Part shown: positions 43,944 through 53,680 of the stretch, in pieces | How the letters are laid out: every line of letters begins with the position of its first letter | How positions within the stretch are numbered: the stretch's first letter is position 1 | NCBI RefSeq assembly: GCF_009755605.1 | Contig: NZ_WPNZ01000006.1 | Location: 357,235 to 421,234 of the forward strand | DNA length: 64,000 nt | Source: Streptomyces typhae | GTDB lineage: Bacteria > Actinomycetota > Actinomycetes > Streptomycetales > Streptomycetaceae | Reading direction: 5' to 3' | The notes under the pieces: generated by a model | Told to the model about the DNA's origin: nothing | What the model saw: only the letters and a program-made list of their open reading frames with translations | Databases searched by the model: none | Position numbers and translations under genes: made by a program

Positions 43944-46832
43944 GTGCACAGACTGCCCGCTGTCACCCTCTCCGAGATCTCCGATCTCTCTCGATACTGC
44001 GTCGTCTTCGTGCCCGGCGATCCCGCGCGCACGGGTCACGTCGCGTTCTGGCATCCCGACGGCGACACCCCGCCCGACACGCAGGCAGGCACCGTCGGCG
44101 AACTCACTGTCGCCACACCCGGCGGAGCGAACATCGAGGTGGCGACCGTGCCCGCGTCGCTGCTCCCCGTCGGAGCCGCGCTGCCGGTGCTCACACGCGC
44201 GCGAACCATGACCGGCGCCCATCCCACAGCCGTCTTCTGGGGCACCGCGGCCGTCCTCGCCCTCCAACTGGCGGCCCGCGGACTGCTGTTGCCGGGGCTC
44301 TCCGAGAGCGACCACGACGCCTGGCGTGCGGGCCCGCTGAACACCGACGACCAGGAGCGGCTCCGCGACCTCGCGGCCGCGATGCCGCCGGCCGCCCACG
44401 CCGTCCACCTGGATGCCACCACGCCGCCTCGGCTGCCCGCTCCAGAGCAGCTGCTGCGCCACTTCCTCGACGCGGTCGCCGACACGCTGCCGCGCTCCCC
44501 TGCCGCCGTGTCGGCCGCCGGACACCCGGCGTACGCCGCGCCGGAGCCCCAGCACCTCCCCGCACAGCGCGCCTGGGCCTCCGACGTCGCCGCCGGGCAC
44601 GACGCGGGAGTGCGGATCTCGCTGCGCGTCGAGGTGCCCGGACTGCGGTCGGACAACTCGGAGGAGAACGCACTGCCGTTCCGCGCCGTCGTCCAGGTCC
44701 ACAGCGTCAGCGACCCGTCACTCGTCGCGGACGCCGCCGAGGTGTGGACCGGCGCGGGCGCCGCAGCGGAAACGTTCGGCCCGGCTGCCCGCATGGCCGC
44801 CCTGTTGGCGCTGCGGCGCGCCACGCGCGCGTGGACGCCGCTCGGCCCGCTGCTCTCGGCGGCGGTGCCGGACGCGATCGAACTCGCCGACGAAGAGGTC
44901 ACCGAACTGCTCGGCGAAGGGGCGCGCATACTCGCCGTCGCCGGCGTGGACGTGCACTGGCCCCGGGAACTCGCGCGCAGTCTCACCGCCCGCGCGGTTA
45001 TCGGCCCCGACGATTCCGAGGCGGGCGGGGGCGCCACCGACAGGGCCCGGGACACCTTCGGCTCCGACACGCCCTCGTACCTCTCGGCCGACGCGCTCCT
45101 CGCCTTCAACTGGCGTTTCGCTCTGGGCGACCAGGAGCTGAGCCGCGAGGAGCTCGACCGCCTCGCGGAGGCCAACCGCCCGGTGGTACGGCTGCGGGAC
45201 CAGTGGGTCCTCGTCGACCCCGGCGAGGCACGCCGCGCCCGAGCACAGCACGACCGCAAGGTCACCCCGATCGACGCGCTGGGCGCGGCTCTGACCGGCA
45301 CCACGGAGGTGGACGGCCGCCGCGTCGACGTCGAGCCCACGGGGTGGCTCGCAACCCTGCGTGAGCGCTTGGCGGACCCGGAGGGCATGGAGCCCGTGGG
45401 GCAACCGCCAGCACTCGCCGCCGAGCTGCGCGATTACCAGCTGAGGGGGCTCAACTGGCTGGCCCGCATGACGTCCTTGGGACTCGGCGGGTGCCTGGCC
45501 GACGACATGGGGCTCGGCAAGACCATCACCCTGATCTCGCTGCATCTGCACCGGCAGAGCCACGAAGAGACCGCGGGACCCACGCTCGTGGTGTGCCCGA
45601 CCTCCCTGATGGGCAACTGGCAGCGCGAGATCGAGAAGTTCGCGCCCGGCACCTCCGTGCGCCGCTTCCATGGCGCCGGGAGGGCGCTGGACGACGTGGC
45701 TGACGGCGAGTTCGTGCTGACCACGTACGGCACGATGCGGCTCGACGCGGAGCGGCTCGACGCGATCGGCTGGGGCATGGTCGTGGCCGACGAGGCCCAG
45801 CACGTGAAGAACCCGTACTCGGCCACGGCCAAACAACTGCGCACCATCGGCGCCCGCGCGCGCGTGGCACTCACCGGCACCCCCGTGGAGAACAACCTCT
45901 CCGAGCTGTGGGCGATCCTCGACTGGACCACTCCGGGACTGCTCGGCAAGCTCGGCGCCTTCCGCACCCGCTACGCCCAGGCCGTCGAGGGCGGCGCCGA
46001 CCCGGCGGCCGCCGAACGCCTCTCGCAGCTGGTGCGGCCCTTCCTGCTGCGCCGTCGCAAGTCCGACCCGGGCATCGCTCCGGAGCTCCCGCCCAAGACG
46101 GAGACCGACCGCGCCGTCGCCCTGAGCACCGAGCAGACGGGCCTCTACGAAGCAGTGGTCCGCGAGACGCTGGCCGAGATCTCCGGAGCCGACGGCTTCA
46201 CCCGCCGCGGACTGATCGTCAAGCTGCTGACCGGCCTGAAGCAGATCTGCAACCACCCCGCCCAGTACCTCAAGGAGGACAAGCCGCGCATCACCGGCCG
46301 GTCCGGGAAACTGGAACTCCTGGACGAGTTGCTCGACACGATCCTCTCCGAGGAGGCGAGCGTCCTGGTCTTCACGCAGTACGTACAGATGGCACGGCTC
46401 ATCGAGCAGCATCTCGCGTCGCGAGGCATCGCCTCGCAGTTCCTCCACGGGGGAACCCCGGTGGCCGCGCGGGAGGACATGGTCCGACGTTTCCAGGAAG
46501 GCGAAGTCCCCGTCTTCCTGCTGTCGTTGAAGGCAGCCGGCACCGGCCTCAACCTCACACGGGCCGAGCACGTCGTGCACTACGACCGGTGGTGGAACCC
46601 CGCCGTCGAGGCCCAGGCCACCGACCGGGCGTACCGCATCGGGCAGACGCGGCCCGTCCAGGTGCACCGGCTGATCGCGGAAGGCACCATCGAGGACCGC
46701 ATCGCAGAGATGCTGCTGCGCAAGCGCGAACTCGCCGATGCCGTCCTCGGCTCCGGCGAGGCAGGCCTCACCGAGCTGACCGACGCCGAACTGTCCGACC
46801 TGGTCGAGCTGCGAGGGGGAACCTCGCGATGA
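43944..46832 (+). CDS. SNF2-family helicase
   Basis: A 962-residue protein. An N-terminal bacterial SNF2-associated domain (about residues 1-480) precedes the ATPase: motif I DDMGLGKT, motif II DEAQ, motif III LTGTPVENN, motif IV region VLVFTQYVQM, motif V AAGTGLNLTRA and motif VI DRAYRIGQTRPVQ. It acts as a DNA-translocating motor. The GTG start has GAGGA 13 bases upstream. A SWIM zinc-finger gene follows after 130 bases on the same strand, a recurrent bacterial pairing. Confidence 0.9.
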   Translation: MHRLPAVTLSEISDLSRYCVVFVPGDPARTGHVAFWHPDGDTPPDTQAGTVGELTVATPGGANIEVATVPASLLPVGAALPVLTRARTMTGAHPTAVFWGTAAVLALQLAARGLLLPGLSESDHDAWRAGPLNTDDQERLRDLAAAMPPAAHAVHLDATTPPRLPAPEQLLRHFLDAVADTLPRSPAAVSAAGHPAYAAPEPQHLPAQRAWASDVAAGHDAGVRISLRVEVPGLRSDNSEENALPFRAVVQVHSVSDPSLVADAAEVWTGAGAAAETFGPAARMAALLALRRATRAWTPLGPLLSAAVPDAIELADEEVTELLGEGARILAVAGVDVHWPRELARSLTARAVIGPDDSEAGGGATDRARDTFGSDTPSYLSADALLAFNWRFALGDQELSREELDRLAEANRPVVRLRDQWVLVDPGEARRARAQHDRKVTPIDALGAALTGTTEVDGRRVDVEPTGWLATLRERLADPEGMEPVGQPPALAAELRDYQLRGLNWLARMTSLGLGGCLADDMGLGKTITLISLHLHRQSHEETAGPTLVVCPTSLMGNWQREIEKFAPGTSVRRFHGAGRALDDVADGEFVLTTYGTMRLDAERLDAIGWGMVVADEAQHVKNPYSATAKQLRTIGARARVALTGTPVENNLSELWAILDWTTPGLLGKLGAFRTRYAQAVEGGADPAAAERLSQLVRPFLLRRRKSDPGIAPELPPKTETDRAVALSTEQTGLYEAVVRETLAEISGADGFTRRGLIVKLLTGLKQICNHPAQYLKEDKPRITGRSGKLELLDELLDTILSEEASVLVFTQYVQMARLIEQHLASRGIASQFLHGGTPVAAREDMVRRFQEGEVPVFLLSLKAAGTGLNLTRAEHVVHYDRWWNPAVEAQATDRAYRIGQTRPVQVHRLIAEGTIEDRIAEMLLRKRELADAVLGSGEAGLTELTDAELSDLVELRGGTSR

Positions 46833-46962
46833 GCGGAGCGTACGGCGCGCGGGCACTCTCGGCGCGGACGACCTGGAAGGTGTCCCGTACGGCGGGGCGG
46901 GCCGACGGGCGCATACGGACAGCAGAGACGGCAACAGCAGTGGTGGCGACGGGAGCGACGGC

Positions 46963-48237
46963 GTGATGGCGTACGACGACGAACGGACCTTCGAGGCGCT
47001 GCCCACCCCGCACGGGAGGGGGTTCGCCCAGACCTGGTGGGGACAGGCATGGATGAAGGCCCTGGAAGACACAGCACTGGATCTCGGGCAGCTCAAGAAC
47101 GGCCGTCGGCTCGCGCGGGCGGGGGCGGTGGGCGCCGTCTCGGTGCGGCCGGGGCGCATCACCGCCATCGTGCAGGACAAGGACGGCACCCAGCGCCGCT
47201 CGGACGTGCTGCTGCAGGAGTTGAACGACGAGGGGTGGGATCGCTTCCTCGGCATGGCCGTGGAGCGGGCCGGACACGTCGCCGCACTGCTCGACCGGGA
47301 CATGCCACCGCATCTCGTGGAGGACGCGGCGACCGCCGGAGTCGAACTGCTGCCCGGCATCGGCGACCTGGAGCCCGAGTGCGACTGCGAGGCATGGGAC
47401 CACTGCGGGCACACGGCAGCCCTGTGCTACCAGGTGGCTCGCCTGCTCGACCAGGACCCGTTCGTGCTGTTCCTGATGCGTGGCCGGGGAGAACGTCGGC
47501 TTCTCGACGAGTTGCAGGTGCGCAGCGTCGCGCACCGGTCCGCGCCGGACACCGCGTGGACGGAAGCGCGAGAAGCTCCTCAGGAGGGCGTGGCGGCCTC
47601 TGAGGCGTACGCGGGCGGCTTCGTGCTGCCGCCGCTGCCCGAACTCCCCGCGCTGCCCGCACAGCCCGGTCTGCCGCCCTCCCTGGACACGGAGACGGCC
47701 CCGCCCCCGGGCGTGGACGCGGCGGCGCTCGAGTTCCTGGCGGACCGCGCGGCAGCCGAAGCCCACCGGCTGTTGGCCGAGGCGCTGGCCCCGAACCATG
47801 CACAGCAGCCCGTCGAGCCTCCGTTGACGCCGGATGAGGACGGGGTCCGGCTGGCGGCGGGCGCGCCGCCGACCGTCGTCGCCGACCGGCTGGCATCCGA
47901 TACGGGGCGCGACCGTGGCGGGCTGAACCGTGCGGTGCGCGCGTGGGAGGTCGGGGGGCGTGCCGCCCTGGCCGTCCTGGAACAGGAGTGGGTCTTGGAG
48001 GCAGAGTCGCTGGCACGCGCGCGTGCCGCGCTGGATCAGGCCTGGGAGGAGGACGAGCGACCCGTCCTGCGCGCGGCCCGGAACCGCTGGACGGTGGTGG
48101 GTGCCGACGCCCAGCTGCGCCACGGCCGCGACGGTCGGTGGTGGCCCTACCGCAAGGAGCGCGGCCACTGGGTCCCGGCGGGCCCGGCCGCACACGACCC
48201 GGCGACCGCCCTGGCCGCCGTCACCGCGGGTGAGTGA
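46963..48237 (+). CDS. SWIM zinc-finger protein, partner of SNF2 helicase
   Basis: A 424-residue protein with a SWIM motif CDCEAWDHCGH (CxC-x5-CxH) near residue 145, predicted to bind zinc and nucleic acid or protein. The N-terminus (GRGFAQTWWGQAWMKALEDT) is typical of the SWIM proteins encoded beside SNF2 helicases. The C-terminal half is Ala/Glu-rich and helical and ends WWPYRKERGHWVPAG. A GTG at 46963 is used (GGGAG upstream); ATG 46966 is the next codon. Confidence 0.85.
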   Translation: MMAYDDERTFEALPTPHGRGFAQTWWGQAWMKALEDTALDLGQLKNGRRLARAGAVGAVSVRPGRITAIVQDKDGTQRRSDVLLQELNDEGWDRFLGMAVERAGHVAALLDRDMPPHLVEDAATAGVELLPGIGDLEPECDCEAWDHCGHTAALCYQVARLLDQDPFVLFLMRGRGERRLLDELQVRSVAHRSAPDTAWTEAREAPQEGVAASEAYAGGFVLPPLPELPALPAQPGLPPSLDTETAPPPGVDAAALEFLADRAAAEAHRLLAEALAPNHAQQPVEPPLTPDEDGVRLAAGAPPTVVADRLASDTGRDRGGLNRAVRAWEVGGRAALAVLEQEWVLEAESLARARAALDQAWEEDERPVLRAARNRWTVVGADAQLRHGRDGRWWPYRKERGHWVPAGPAAHDPATALAAVTAGE

Positions 48238-48587
48238 CATGTGCGACGTACGCGGCTGAAACACACTCAGCGGCCACCGGCGCGTCCGGAGTGGTGACAC
48301 GTGCGCCGGGAACACCGGCGCATGCACTCCCCCTGGTCAGCGATTGAGCGAGGTCATGTCATCCCGGAACGTGGAACGCGGCGGTGCAGTTGTGCGGGTC
48401 CAGCCGCACGGGAGACGAGAGGGGCGTTGGGCCCCGCCACAGCGGACAGCCTCGGTGATGACGGCGCCTCCCGCCCCTCGCGGGAGGCGCCGCCGGTGTG
48501 TCATGCGGTGTTCATCCGGGTGACGGCTGGTGTTCGTGACGGCGGCGAAGGGTGGCGCCGTCACACACCCCCGCCCCAGGAGGCCCG
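48238..48587. other. Intergenic region with a strong hairpin
   Basis: 350 bases between the SWIM gene and the secreted esterase. The only clear structure is the 12-bp stem at 48464-48492. A few short direct repeats (GTGACA-x-GTGCG) occur near 48235-48320. No credible coding sequence was found. Confidence 0.6.
48464..48492. terminator. Hairpin terminator
   Basis: GGCGCCTCCCGC (48464-48475) and GCGGGAGGCGCC (48481-48492) form a perfect 12-bp stem with a 5-base loop. There is no T-tract, as is common in Streptomyces terminators. It probably ends the SNF2-SWIM transcript. Confidence 0.65.
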
Positions 48588-49958
48588 ATGTCCCCGCACG
48601 CCGCAGGCCGGCGCCGTGTCCGCCGTTCTCTCACCCTCGGCGCGCCGCTCGCCCTGCTGACCGCGGTCGCGGTGGCCGGTACGGCCGTAGGCGCCCAGAC
48701 GGACACGTCCGGCGAGGGCCGCAGCAGGCAGGCCGCGCCTCGCGTGACCGCCACCGCGAAGCTGGGGACCATACCTCTGGGAGGCTTCAGCAACCGTCTG
48801 CTGCCGGGCACCGTGCGCGACGACCGTGGCGTGAACCTCGGCGGCATAGGCAGTGACATATATCCGGCCGGCCGCAAGGGTGAGTTCTGGACAGTCACCG
48901 ACCGTGGACCCAACGGGCAGATCAAGGTCGACGGGAAGAAGCGGCGGACGTTCCCCGTGCCCGGCTTCGACCCGGCCGTCGTGAAGATCCGGGTGTCCGG
49001 ACGCTCCGTCAAGGTCGTCGACGCGCTGCCCGTCACCACCCGCTCCGGGAAGGCCGTCACCGGTCTGCCGAACCAGAAGGAGCGCGACGAGGCCCCGTAC
49101 GCGTACGACGCCCGTAAGCCTCTCCACTACGACCCGAACGGCCTGGACACCGAAGGCATCGTGCGGGCCAAGGACGGCAGCTTCTGGCTGGTCGACGAGT
49201 ACGGACCTTCTCTGGTCCACGTCTCCGCGCGCGGCAAGGTCATCAAGCGCTATGTGCCCAAGGGGCTGAAGTTGCGGGGCGCGGACTATCCGGTGGCCGA
49301 GAAGCTGCCTGCCGTACTGCTGCACCGGAAGATAAACCGCGGCTTCGAAGGGCTCGCTCTCCTGCCGAGCGGCGACCTGATGATGGCGGTCCAGAGTCCG
49401 CTGTCCCTGCCGGACGGGGACGCGGGCGACAGCTCGCGTACGACGCGACTGCTGCGGTTCTCGCCCGAGAAGCAGGCGGTCACCGCCGAGTACGCGTACC
49501 GCTTCGACCCGGTCGGCATCGTCGACCCGGGCGAGGACGACACCTCCGAGCTCAAGATTTCCTCCCTGGTCGCCGTGGGCCGGGACCGGCTGCTCGTCGA
49601 GGAGCGCACCGACAAGGCGGCCCGGCTGCAGCTCGTACGCCTGACCAGGAGTGCCGACATCCTCGGTGACCGGTGGGACGACGCTGCGACCCGCCCCTCC
49701 CTGGAGCAGTTGGACGACCCGGCCGCGTCCGGGGTGCCCGTGCTGCCCAAGCGTTTGGCCGTCGATCTGCGCACTGTCGCCGGGGTACCGGGCAAGATCG
49801 AGGGCGTGGCCCGCGTGGACAGCCGCACGCTGGCACTGATCAACGACAACGACTTCGGGATGACCGACGGCCCGGAAGCCTTCGACAAGAACGGCCGCCT
49901 GGTGGACAGCGGCATCAGAACGACCGTGACCTACGTGAGGCTCCCCAAGGGTCTGTGA
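48588..49958 (+). CDS. Secreted esterase-like phytase-family protein
   Basis: A 456-residue exported protein: a basic start (GRRRVRRSLTLG), a hydrophobic stretch and a likely cleavage after VGA, then an esterase-like-activity-of-phytase domain (beta-propeller; EFWTVTDRGPNGQI, LDTEGIVRAKDGSFWLVDEY, GFEGLALLPSGDLMMAVQS, LALINDNDFGM). AGGAGG precedes ATG 48588. Members are secreted phosphoesterase-like proteins of uncertain substrate. The gene ends before a bidirectional terminator. Confidence 0.85.
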   Translation: MSPHAAGRRRVRRSLTLGAPLALLTAVAVAGTAVGAQTDTSGEGRSRQAAPRVTATAKLGTIPLGGFSNRLLPGTVRDDRGVNLGGIGSDIYPAGRKGEFWTVTDRGPNGQIKVDGKKRRTFPVPGFDPAVVKIRVSGRSVKVVDALPVTTRSGKAVTGLPNQKERDEAPYAYDARKPLHYDPNGLDTEGIVRAKDGSFWLVDEYGPSLVHVSARGKVIKRYVPKGLKLRGADYPVAEKLPAVLLHRKINRGFEGLALLPSGDLMMAVQSPLSLPDGDAGDSSRTTRLLRFSPEKQAVTAEYAYRFDPVGIVDPGEDDTSELKISSLVAVGRDRLLVEERTDKAARLQLVRLTRSADILGDRWDDAATRPSLEQLDDPAASGVPVLPKRLAVDLRTVAGVPGKIEGVARVDSRTLALINDNDFGMTDGPEAFDKNGRLVDSGIRTTVTYVRLPKGL

Positions 49959-49986
49959 ACACCCCTCCCACCGAGCCATGATCGAT

Positions 49987-50015
49987 GTGACCGTCCTCTT
50001 CAGGAGGGCGGTCAC
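49987..50015. terminator. Bidirectional hairpin terminator between convergent genes
   Basis: GTGACCGTCCTC (49987-49998) pairs with GAGGGCGGTCAC (50004-50015), with one G-T wobble and a short loop. It lies between the convergent esterase and proline-rich membrane protein genes. Confidence 0.7.
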
Positions 50016-50022
50016 ACGCCTG

Positions 50023-50580
50023 TCAGGGCAGCTCGCCGGTGGCGGACGGGCCCGGCATGTCGAACCTGCCGTTCAGCTCTGTGGGCAGTGTCGGAAGGCC
50101 ACTGGGGAGGCTGGTCGGCAAGTCGCTCGGCAGCCGGGTCCGGATGTCGCTGGGCAACCGGGTGCGGATGTCACTGGGCAACCTGGTCCGGATGTCGCTG
50201 GGCAGGTCTGTGGGGAACTCCGACGGGACGCTCAGCGTCGGCGTGGGCCTGGAACTGCTGCTTCTGCTGCTCTCAGAAGGGCTCTTCTTGTCCGGGGAGT
50301 CGTCGCCTCCGGTGACCAGCAGAACGACCGCGACGACGACTCCCACGGCCACGAGGGCGACGAGCAGGAGGAACAGGGGGCGGCGTCTTGGCGGGCCGCC
50401 CGGCGGGGGCTGCTGAGGCCCGCCGTCGTCCCCGGGAGGGGGTCCGTACCCGCCCGGAGGTGGGCCGTACCCACCGGGCGGCCCGTAGCCACCGGGTGGC
50501 GGGCCGAAGCCGCCACTTCCCGGTGGAGGCGCGTCACCCGGCGGACGAGGGGGCTGCGGTGGTTGCGGCGGCATGGCCAT
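50023..50580 (-). CDS. Proline-rich single-pass membrane protein
   Basis: A 185-residue protein. A cytoplasmic Pro/Gly-rich tail with GGYGPP repeats (residues 1-65) leads through a basic PPRRRP stop into one membrane segment (LFLLLVALVAVGVVVAVVLL) and a Ser/Asp-rich extracellular part with three 8-residue repeats DIRTRLPS (24-bp units, about 50130-50210). Similar layouts are common among streptomycete membrane proteins of unknown function. ATG 50580 or 50574 may be the start. Confidence 0.65.
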   Translation of the reverse strand: MAMPPQPPQPPRPPGDAPPPGSGGFGPPPGGYGPPGGYGPPPGGYGPPPGDDGGPQQPPPGGPPRRRPLFLLLVALVAVGVVVAVVLLVTGGDDSPDKKSPSESSRSSSSRPTPTLSVPSEFPTDLPSDIRTRLPSDIRTRLPSDIRTRLPSDLPTSLPSGLPTLPTELNGRFDMPGPSATGELP

Positions 50581-50719
50581 ACCACTGAGAGTCGCCGCGA
50601 ACCGACCAAGAAGCGACCCCTAAGGAGAAGTTGCTCTTCCTGCGTCGATCCTGCATCCAGTGGAGCGCCTGTACGAGTGCACGGCCGGACGGCGGCTGCC
50701 GGGTCCACCGTCGCCGCTC

Positions 50720-51886
50720 TCAGCCCCTGACGCCCAACAAGTGCTCCGTGGCCAACTGGTCGAGCCGCTCGAAGGCCATACCCCGCGCGGCGGCCCCCTC
50801 CACGTCGAAGGCTTCGAAAGCGCCCCGGTCGGCGAGCAGACCCGCGAGTCCGTCCTCCGCGGTCGGCCGTGCCAGCTCCGGCAGACGTGCCGCCCGTAGG
50901 GCTTCGACGACATCGGGGTCCGCGCGGAAGGCGGCCGCACGGTCACGCAGGATCAGGTAGTTGCGCATGCAGCCGGCCGCGGACGCCCACACTCCGCTGT
51001 GGTCCTCCGTACGAGGAGGCTTGAAGTCGAAGTGGCGCGGACCGTCGTAACCGCCCCTCTCCAGGAGGTCGACCAGCCAGAAGGCACCGCGCAGGTCGCC
51101 CGCGCCGAACCGCAGGTCCTGGTCGTACTTGATGCCGTTCTGCCCGTTGAGGTCGATGTGGAAGAGCTTGCCGGCCCACAGGGCCTGGGCGATGGCGTGC
51201 GGGAAGTTCAGTCCCGCCATCTGCTCGTGGCCCACTTCGGGGTTCACTCCGTACAATTCCGGCCTCTCCAGGCGTTCGATGAACGCGAGGGCGTGCCCGA
51301 CGGTGGGGAGCAGGATGTCGCCGCGTGGCTCGTTCGGCTTGGGCTCGATGGCGAACCGCAGGTCGTAACCCTGCTCGGTGACGTAGGCACCCAGCAGGTC
51401 GAAGGCCTCCTTCATGCGCTCCAGGGCGTCGCGCACGTCCTTGGCGGCCCCGGACTCGGCGCCTTCCCGGCCGCCCCAGGCGACGTACGTGCGCGCACCG
51501 AGCTCCACCGCGAGGTCGATGTTGCGGATCGTCTTGCGCAGTGCGTAGCGCCGTACGTCGCGGTCGTTGGCTGTGAACGCGCCGTCCTTAAACACGGGGT
51601 GCGTGAACAGGTTGGTGGTCGCCATCGGCACGACGAGACCGGTCGCGTCCAGGGCCTGCCGGAAGCGCTTGACATGACCGTCGCGTTCGGTTTCCGACGT
51701 CCCGAACGGTATGAGGTCGTCGTCGTGGAAGGTCACTCCGTAGGCACCCAGTTCAGCCAGATGCCGTACGGAATCGGCGGGGTCCAGCGGGGCGCGGGTG
51801 GCGTCTCCGAATGGGTCCCTGCCCTGCCAGCCGACGGTCCACAGGCCGAAACTGAACTTGTCCTCACGGGTGGGCCGGTAGTTCAT
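50720..51886 (-). CDS. xylA: Xylose isomerase
   Basis: A 388-residue enzyme converting D-xylose to D-xylulose, very close to known Streptomyces glucose/xylose isomerases: [17 protein letters not shown], the catalytic-His region [19 protein letters not shown], the metal-site [25 protein letters not shown] and [10 protein letters not shown]. Length equals the family's. It is divergent from xylB across a 137-base region with an operator-like dyad, next to the ROK repressor gene. Confidence 0.97.
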   Translation of the reverse strand: MNYRPTREDKFSFGLWTVGWQGRDPFGDATRAPLDPADSVRHLAELGAYGVTFHDDDLIPFGTSETERDGHVKRFRQALDATGLVVPMATTNLFTHPVFKDGAFTANDRDVRRYALRKTIRNIDLAVELGARTYVAWGGREGAESGAAKDVRDALERMKEAFDLLGAYVTEQGYDLRFAIEPKPNEPRGDILLPTVGHALAFIERLERPELYGVNPEVGHEQMAGLNFPHAIAQALWAGKLFHIDLNGQNGIKYDQDLRFGAGDLRGAFWLVDLLERGGYDGPRHFDFKPPRTEDHSGVWASAAGCMRNYLILRDRAAAFRADPDVVEALRAARLPELARPTAEDGLAGLLADRGAFEAFDVEGAAARGMAFERLDQLATEHLLGVRG

Positions 51887-51913
51887 GTACGACTCCTCGC
51901 CGACGGTTCGACT

Positions 51914-51937
51914 ATTTCGTCATGGCGATTGACAAAT
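51914..51937. promoter_or_regulatory. Imperfect dyad and -35 box between xylA and xylB (probable XylR operator)
   Basis: ATTTCGTCA (51914-51922) and TTGACAAAT (51929-51937) form an inverted repeat with a one-base bulge; the right arm also contains a perfect TTGACA -35 box (51929-51934) for the xylB direction. AT-rich inverted repeats of this sort are usual ROK/XylR binding sites. Confidence 0.5.
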
Positions 51938-52023
51938 TAGTATCCCGGGACACCGCTGGGAAGGTCGAAGGAAGCACGTTCCCGGAACGCACGTCCGGGA
52001 GAGCCGCCAGAACGGAGTCGTCG

Positions 52024-53541
52024 ATGTCATCAGCGCCATCAGGCCCCCTCGTCGTCGGTGTGGACAGTTCCACGCAGTCCACCAAGGCCCTCGTCGTCGA
52101 CGCGGCCACCGGGGAGGTCGTGGCGAGCGGCCAGGCACCCCACACGGTCAGTCCGGGAACATTCCGGGAGAGTGACCCCGAGCAGTGGTGGGACGCCTTC
52201 CGCGAGGCGCTGCGCCAGTGCGGCGCCGCCGCCCGGGAGGCGGCTGCCGTGTCGGTGGGTGGTCAGCAGCACGGCCTCGTCACGTTGGACGCCGGGGGCA
52301 GGCCGGTGCGGCCGGCGCTGCTGTGGAACGACATGCGCTCCGCGCCGCAGGCCCGGAGGCTGGTCGAGGACCTGGGCGGCTCCGAGGTCTGGGCCGACCG
52401 GGTGGGAAGCGTGCCCACGCCCTCGTTCACGGTGACGAAGTGGGCCTGGCTCGCCGAGCACGAGCCCGCGTCGGCACAGGCCACGGACGCCGTGCTCCTC
52501 CCCCACGACTACCTCACGTACCGCCTCACCGGCTCCCGTACCACCGACCGCGGCGATGCCTCCGGCACGGGATGGTGGGCGTCCGCCACCGAGTCCTACG
52601 ACGAGGAGATTCTGCGCCTGGCGGACCTGGACCCGGCGCTCCTGCCGCGCGTGGTGCGTTCGGGCGAGGTCGCGGGCACGGTGCACACCGACGGGGAGCT
52701 GCCCTTCTCCAAGGGCACGCTGGTGGCTCCCGGCACCGGCGACAACGCTGCCGCCGCCCTCGGCCTCGGCCTGCGCCCCGGCACACCGGTGCTCAGCCTG
52801 GGCACGTCCGGCACCGTCTACGCCGTTTCCGAACACCGCCCCGCGGATCCGACCGGAACGGTTGCCGGTTTCGCAGACGCGCGCAGCGCGTGGCTGCCGC
52901 TGGCCTGCACCCTCAACTGCACGCTCGCGATCGACCGGATGGCCGCCCTGATCGGCCTCGATCGGGATGCCGTGCGCCCCGGCGGGACGGTGACCGTGCT
53001 CCCGTACCTGGACGGCGAGCGCACACCGGACCTGCCTCACGCTTCTGGGATGCTGCACGGCCTGCGTCACGACACGACGCCAGGGCAGGTACTCCAAGGG
53101 GCGTACGACGGGGCCGTCCACGCTCTCCTGGGAGCCCTGGACGCCGTCCTGGACGCCGAGGCCGACCGCTCCGAACCATTGCTCCTCATCGGCGGCGGCG
53201 CCCGGGGCACGGCCTGGCAGGAGACGGTACGCCGCCTCTCCGGTAGGCCGGTGCAGATCCCTGAGGCCCGTGAACTCGTCGCCCTGGGGGCCGCGGCGCA
53301 GGCTGCCGGGCTGCTGGCCGGCGAGGACCCGGCCGCGGTGGCGCGGCGCTGGGGGACCGCGCGCGGCTCCGTACTCGACGCCGTGGAACGCGACGAGGAA
53401 GCCCTCTCCAGGATCACGTCCGTCCTCTCCGGTGCCGCGCCCTTGCTGAGCGGGGATCATAAGGTCGGCACAGTTCCCGGGGCCGGTGAGGTCTCTGAGG
53501 GTGATACGCGTCGCGGGGCGGACGGGGTTCATGGGGCTTGA
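52024..53541 (+). CDS. xylB: Xylulokinase
   Basis: A 505-residue FGGY-family kinase phosphorylating D-xylulose: VGVDSSTQSTKALVV, SVGGQQHGLVTLD, LWNDMRS, TGDNAAAALGLG, LSLGTSGTVYAVS, and the C-terminal LLLIGGGARGTAWQ. ATG 52024 is used, with GGAG eight bases upstream; an earlier in-frame ATG (51922) falls inside the promoter. The last 35 residues are extra, low-complexity Gly/Asp sequence running towards xylR. Confidence 0.93.
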   Translation: MSSAPSGPLVVGVDSSTQSTKALVVDAATGEVVASGQAPHTVSPGTFRESDPEQWWDAFREALRQCGAAAREAAAVSVGGQQHGLVTLDAGGRPVRPALLWNDMRSAPQARRLVEDLGGSEVWADRVGSVPTPSFTVTKWAWLAEHEPASAQATDAVLLPHDYLTYRLTGSRTTDRGDASGTGWWASATESYDEEILRLADLDPALLPRVVRSGEVAGTVHTDGELPFSKGTLVAPGTGDNAAAALGLGLRPGTPVLSLGTSGTVYAVSEHRPADPTGTVAGFADARSAWLPLACTLNCTLAIDRMAALIGLDRDAVRPGGTVTVLPYLDGERTPDLPHASGMLHGLRHDTTPGQVLQGAYDGAVHALLGALDAVLDAEADRSEPLLLIGGGARGTAWQETVRRLSGRPVQIPEARELVALGAAAQAAGLLAGEDPAAVARRWGTARGSVLDAVERDEEALSRITSVLSGAAPLLSGDHKVGTVPGAGEVSEGDTRRGADGVHGA

Positions 53542-53680
53542 CGGTACGAGGCGCGGCGGCACGGGGCGGGAGGGTACGGCGCAGCACGGTACGGAGGGGG
53601 AGGGTACGGCGCAGGAGAGTACGGCGCAGCACGGTAGGGAGCAGCAGGACAAGGGCCGGGAGGGCGCGGGGCGGCAGGAC
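53540..53680. repeat. Low-complexity GGTACGG/GCAGCACGG repeats between xylB and xylR
   Basis: Interspersed copies of GGTACGG, GCGCAGCACGGTA and GGGAGGGT-like units fill the short xylB-xylR junction. If the upstream start of xylR were used they would be translated as Gly-Thr-Glu-Gln repeats. Confidence 0.65.

Noticed and set aside
46829..46966. A 45-codon ORF overlapping the SNF2 stop (ATGA) and running up to the SWIM gene.
   Set aside because: Composition is Ala/Thr/Arg low complexity with no conserved look. Overlap geometry alone is not enough, although it might act as a coupling leader.
44718..47414. An 898-codon minus-strand frame.
   Set aside because: It is antisense to the SNF2 helicase and SWIM genes and has no recognisable motif; a GC artefact.
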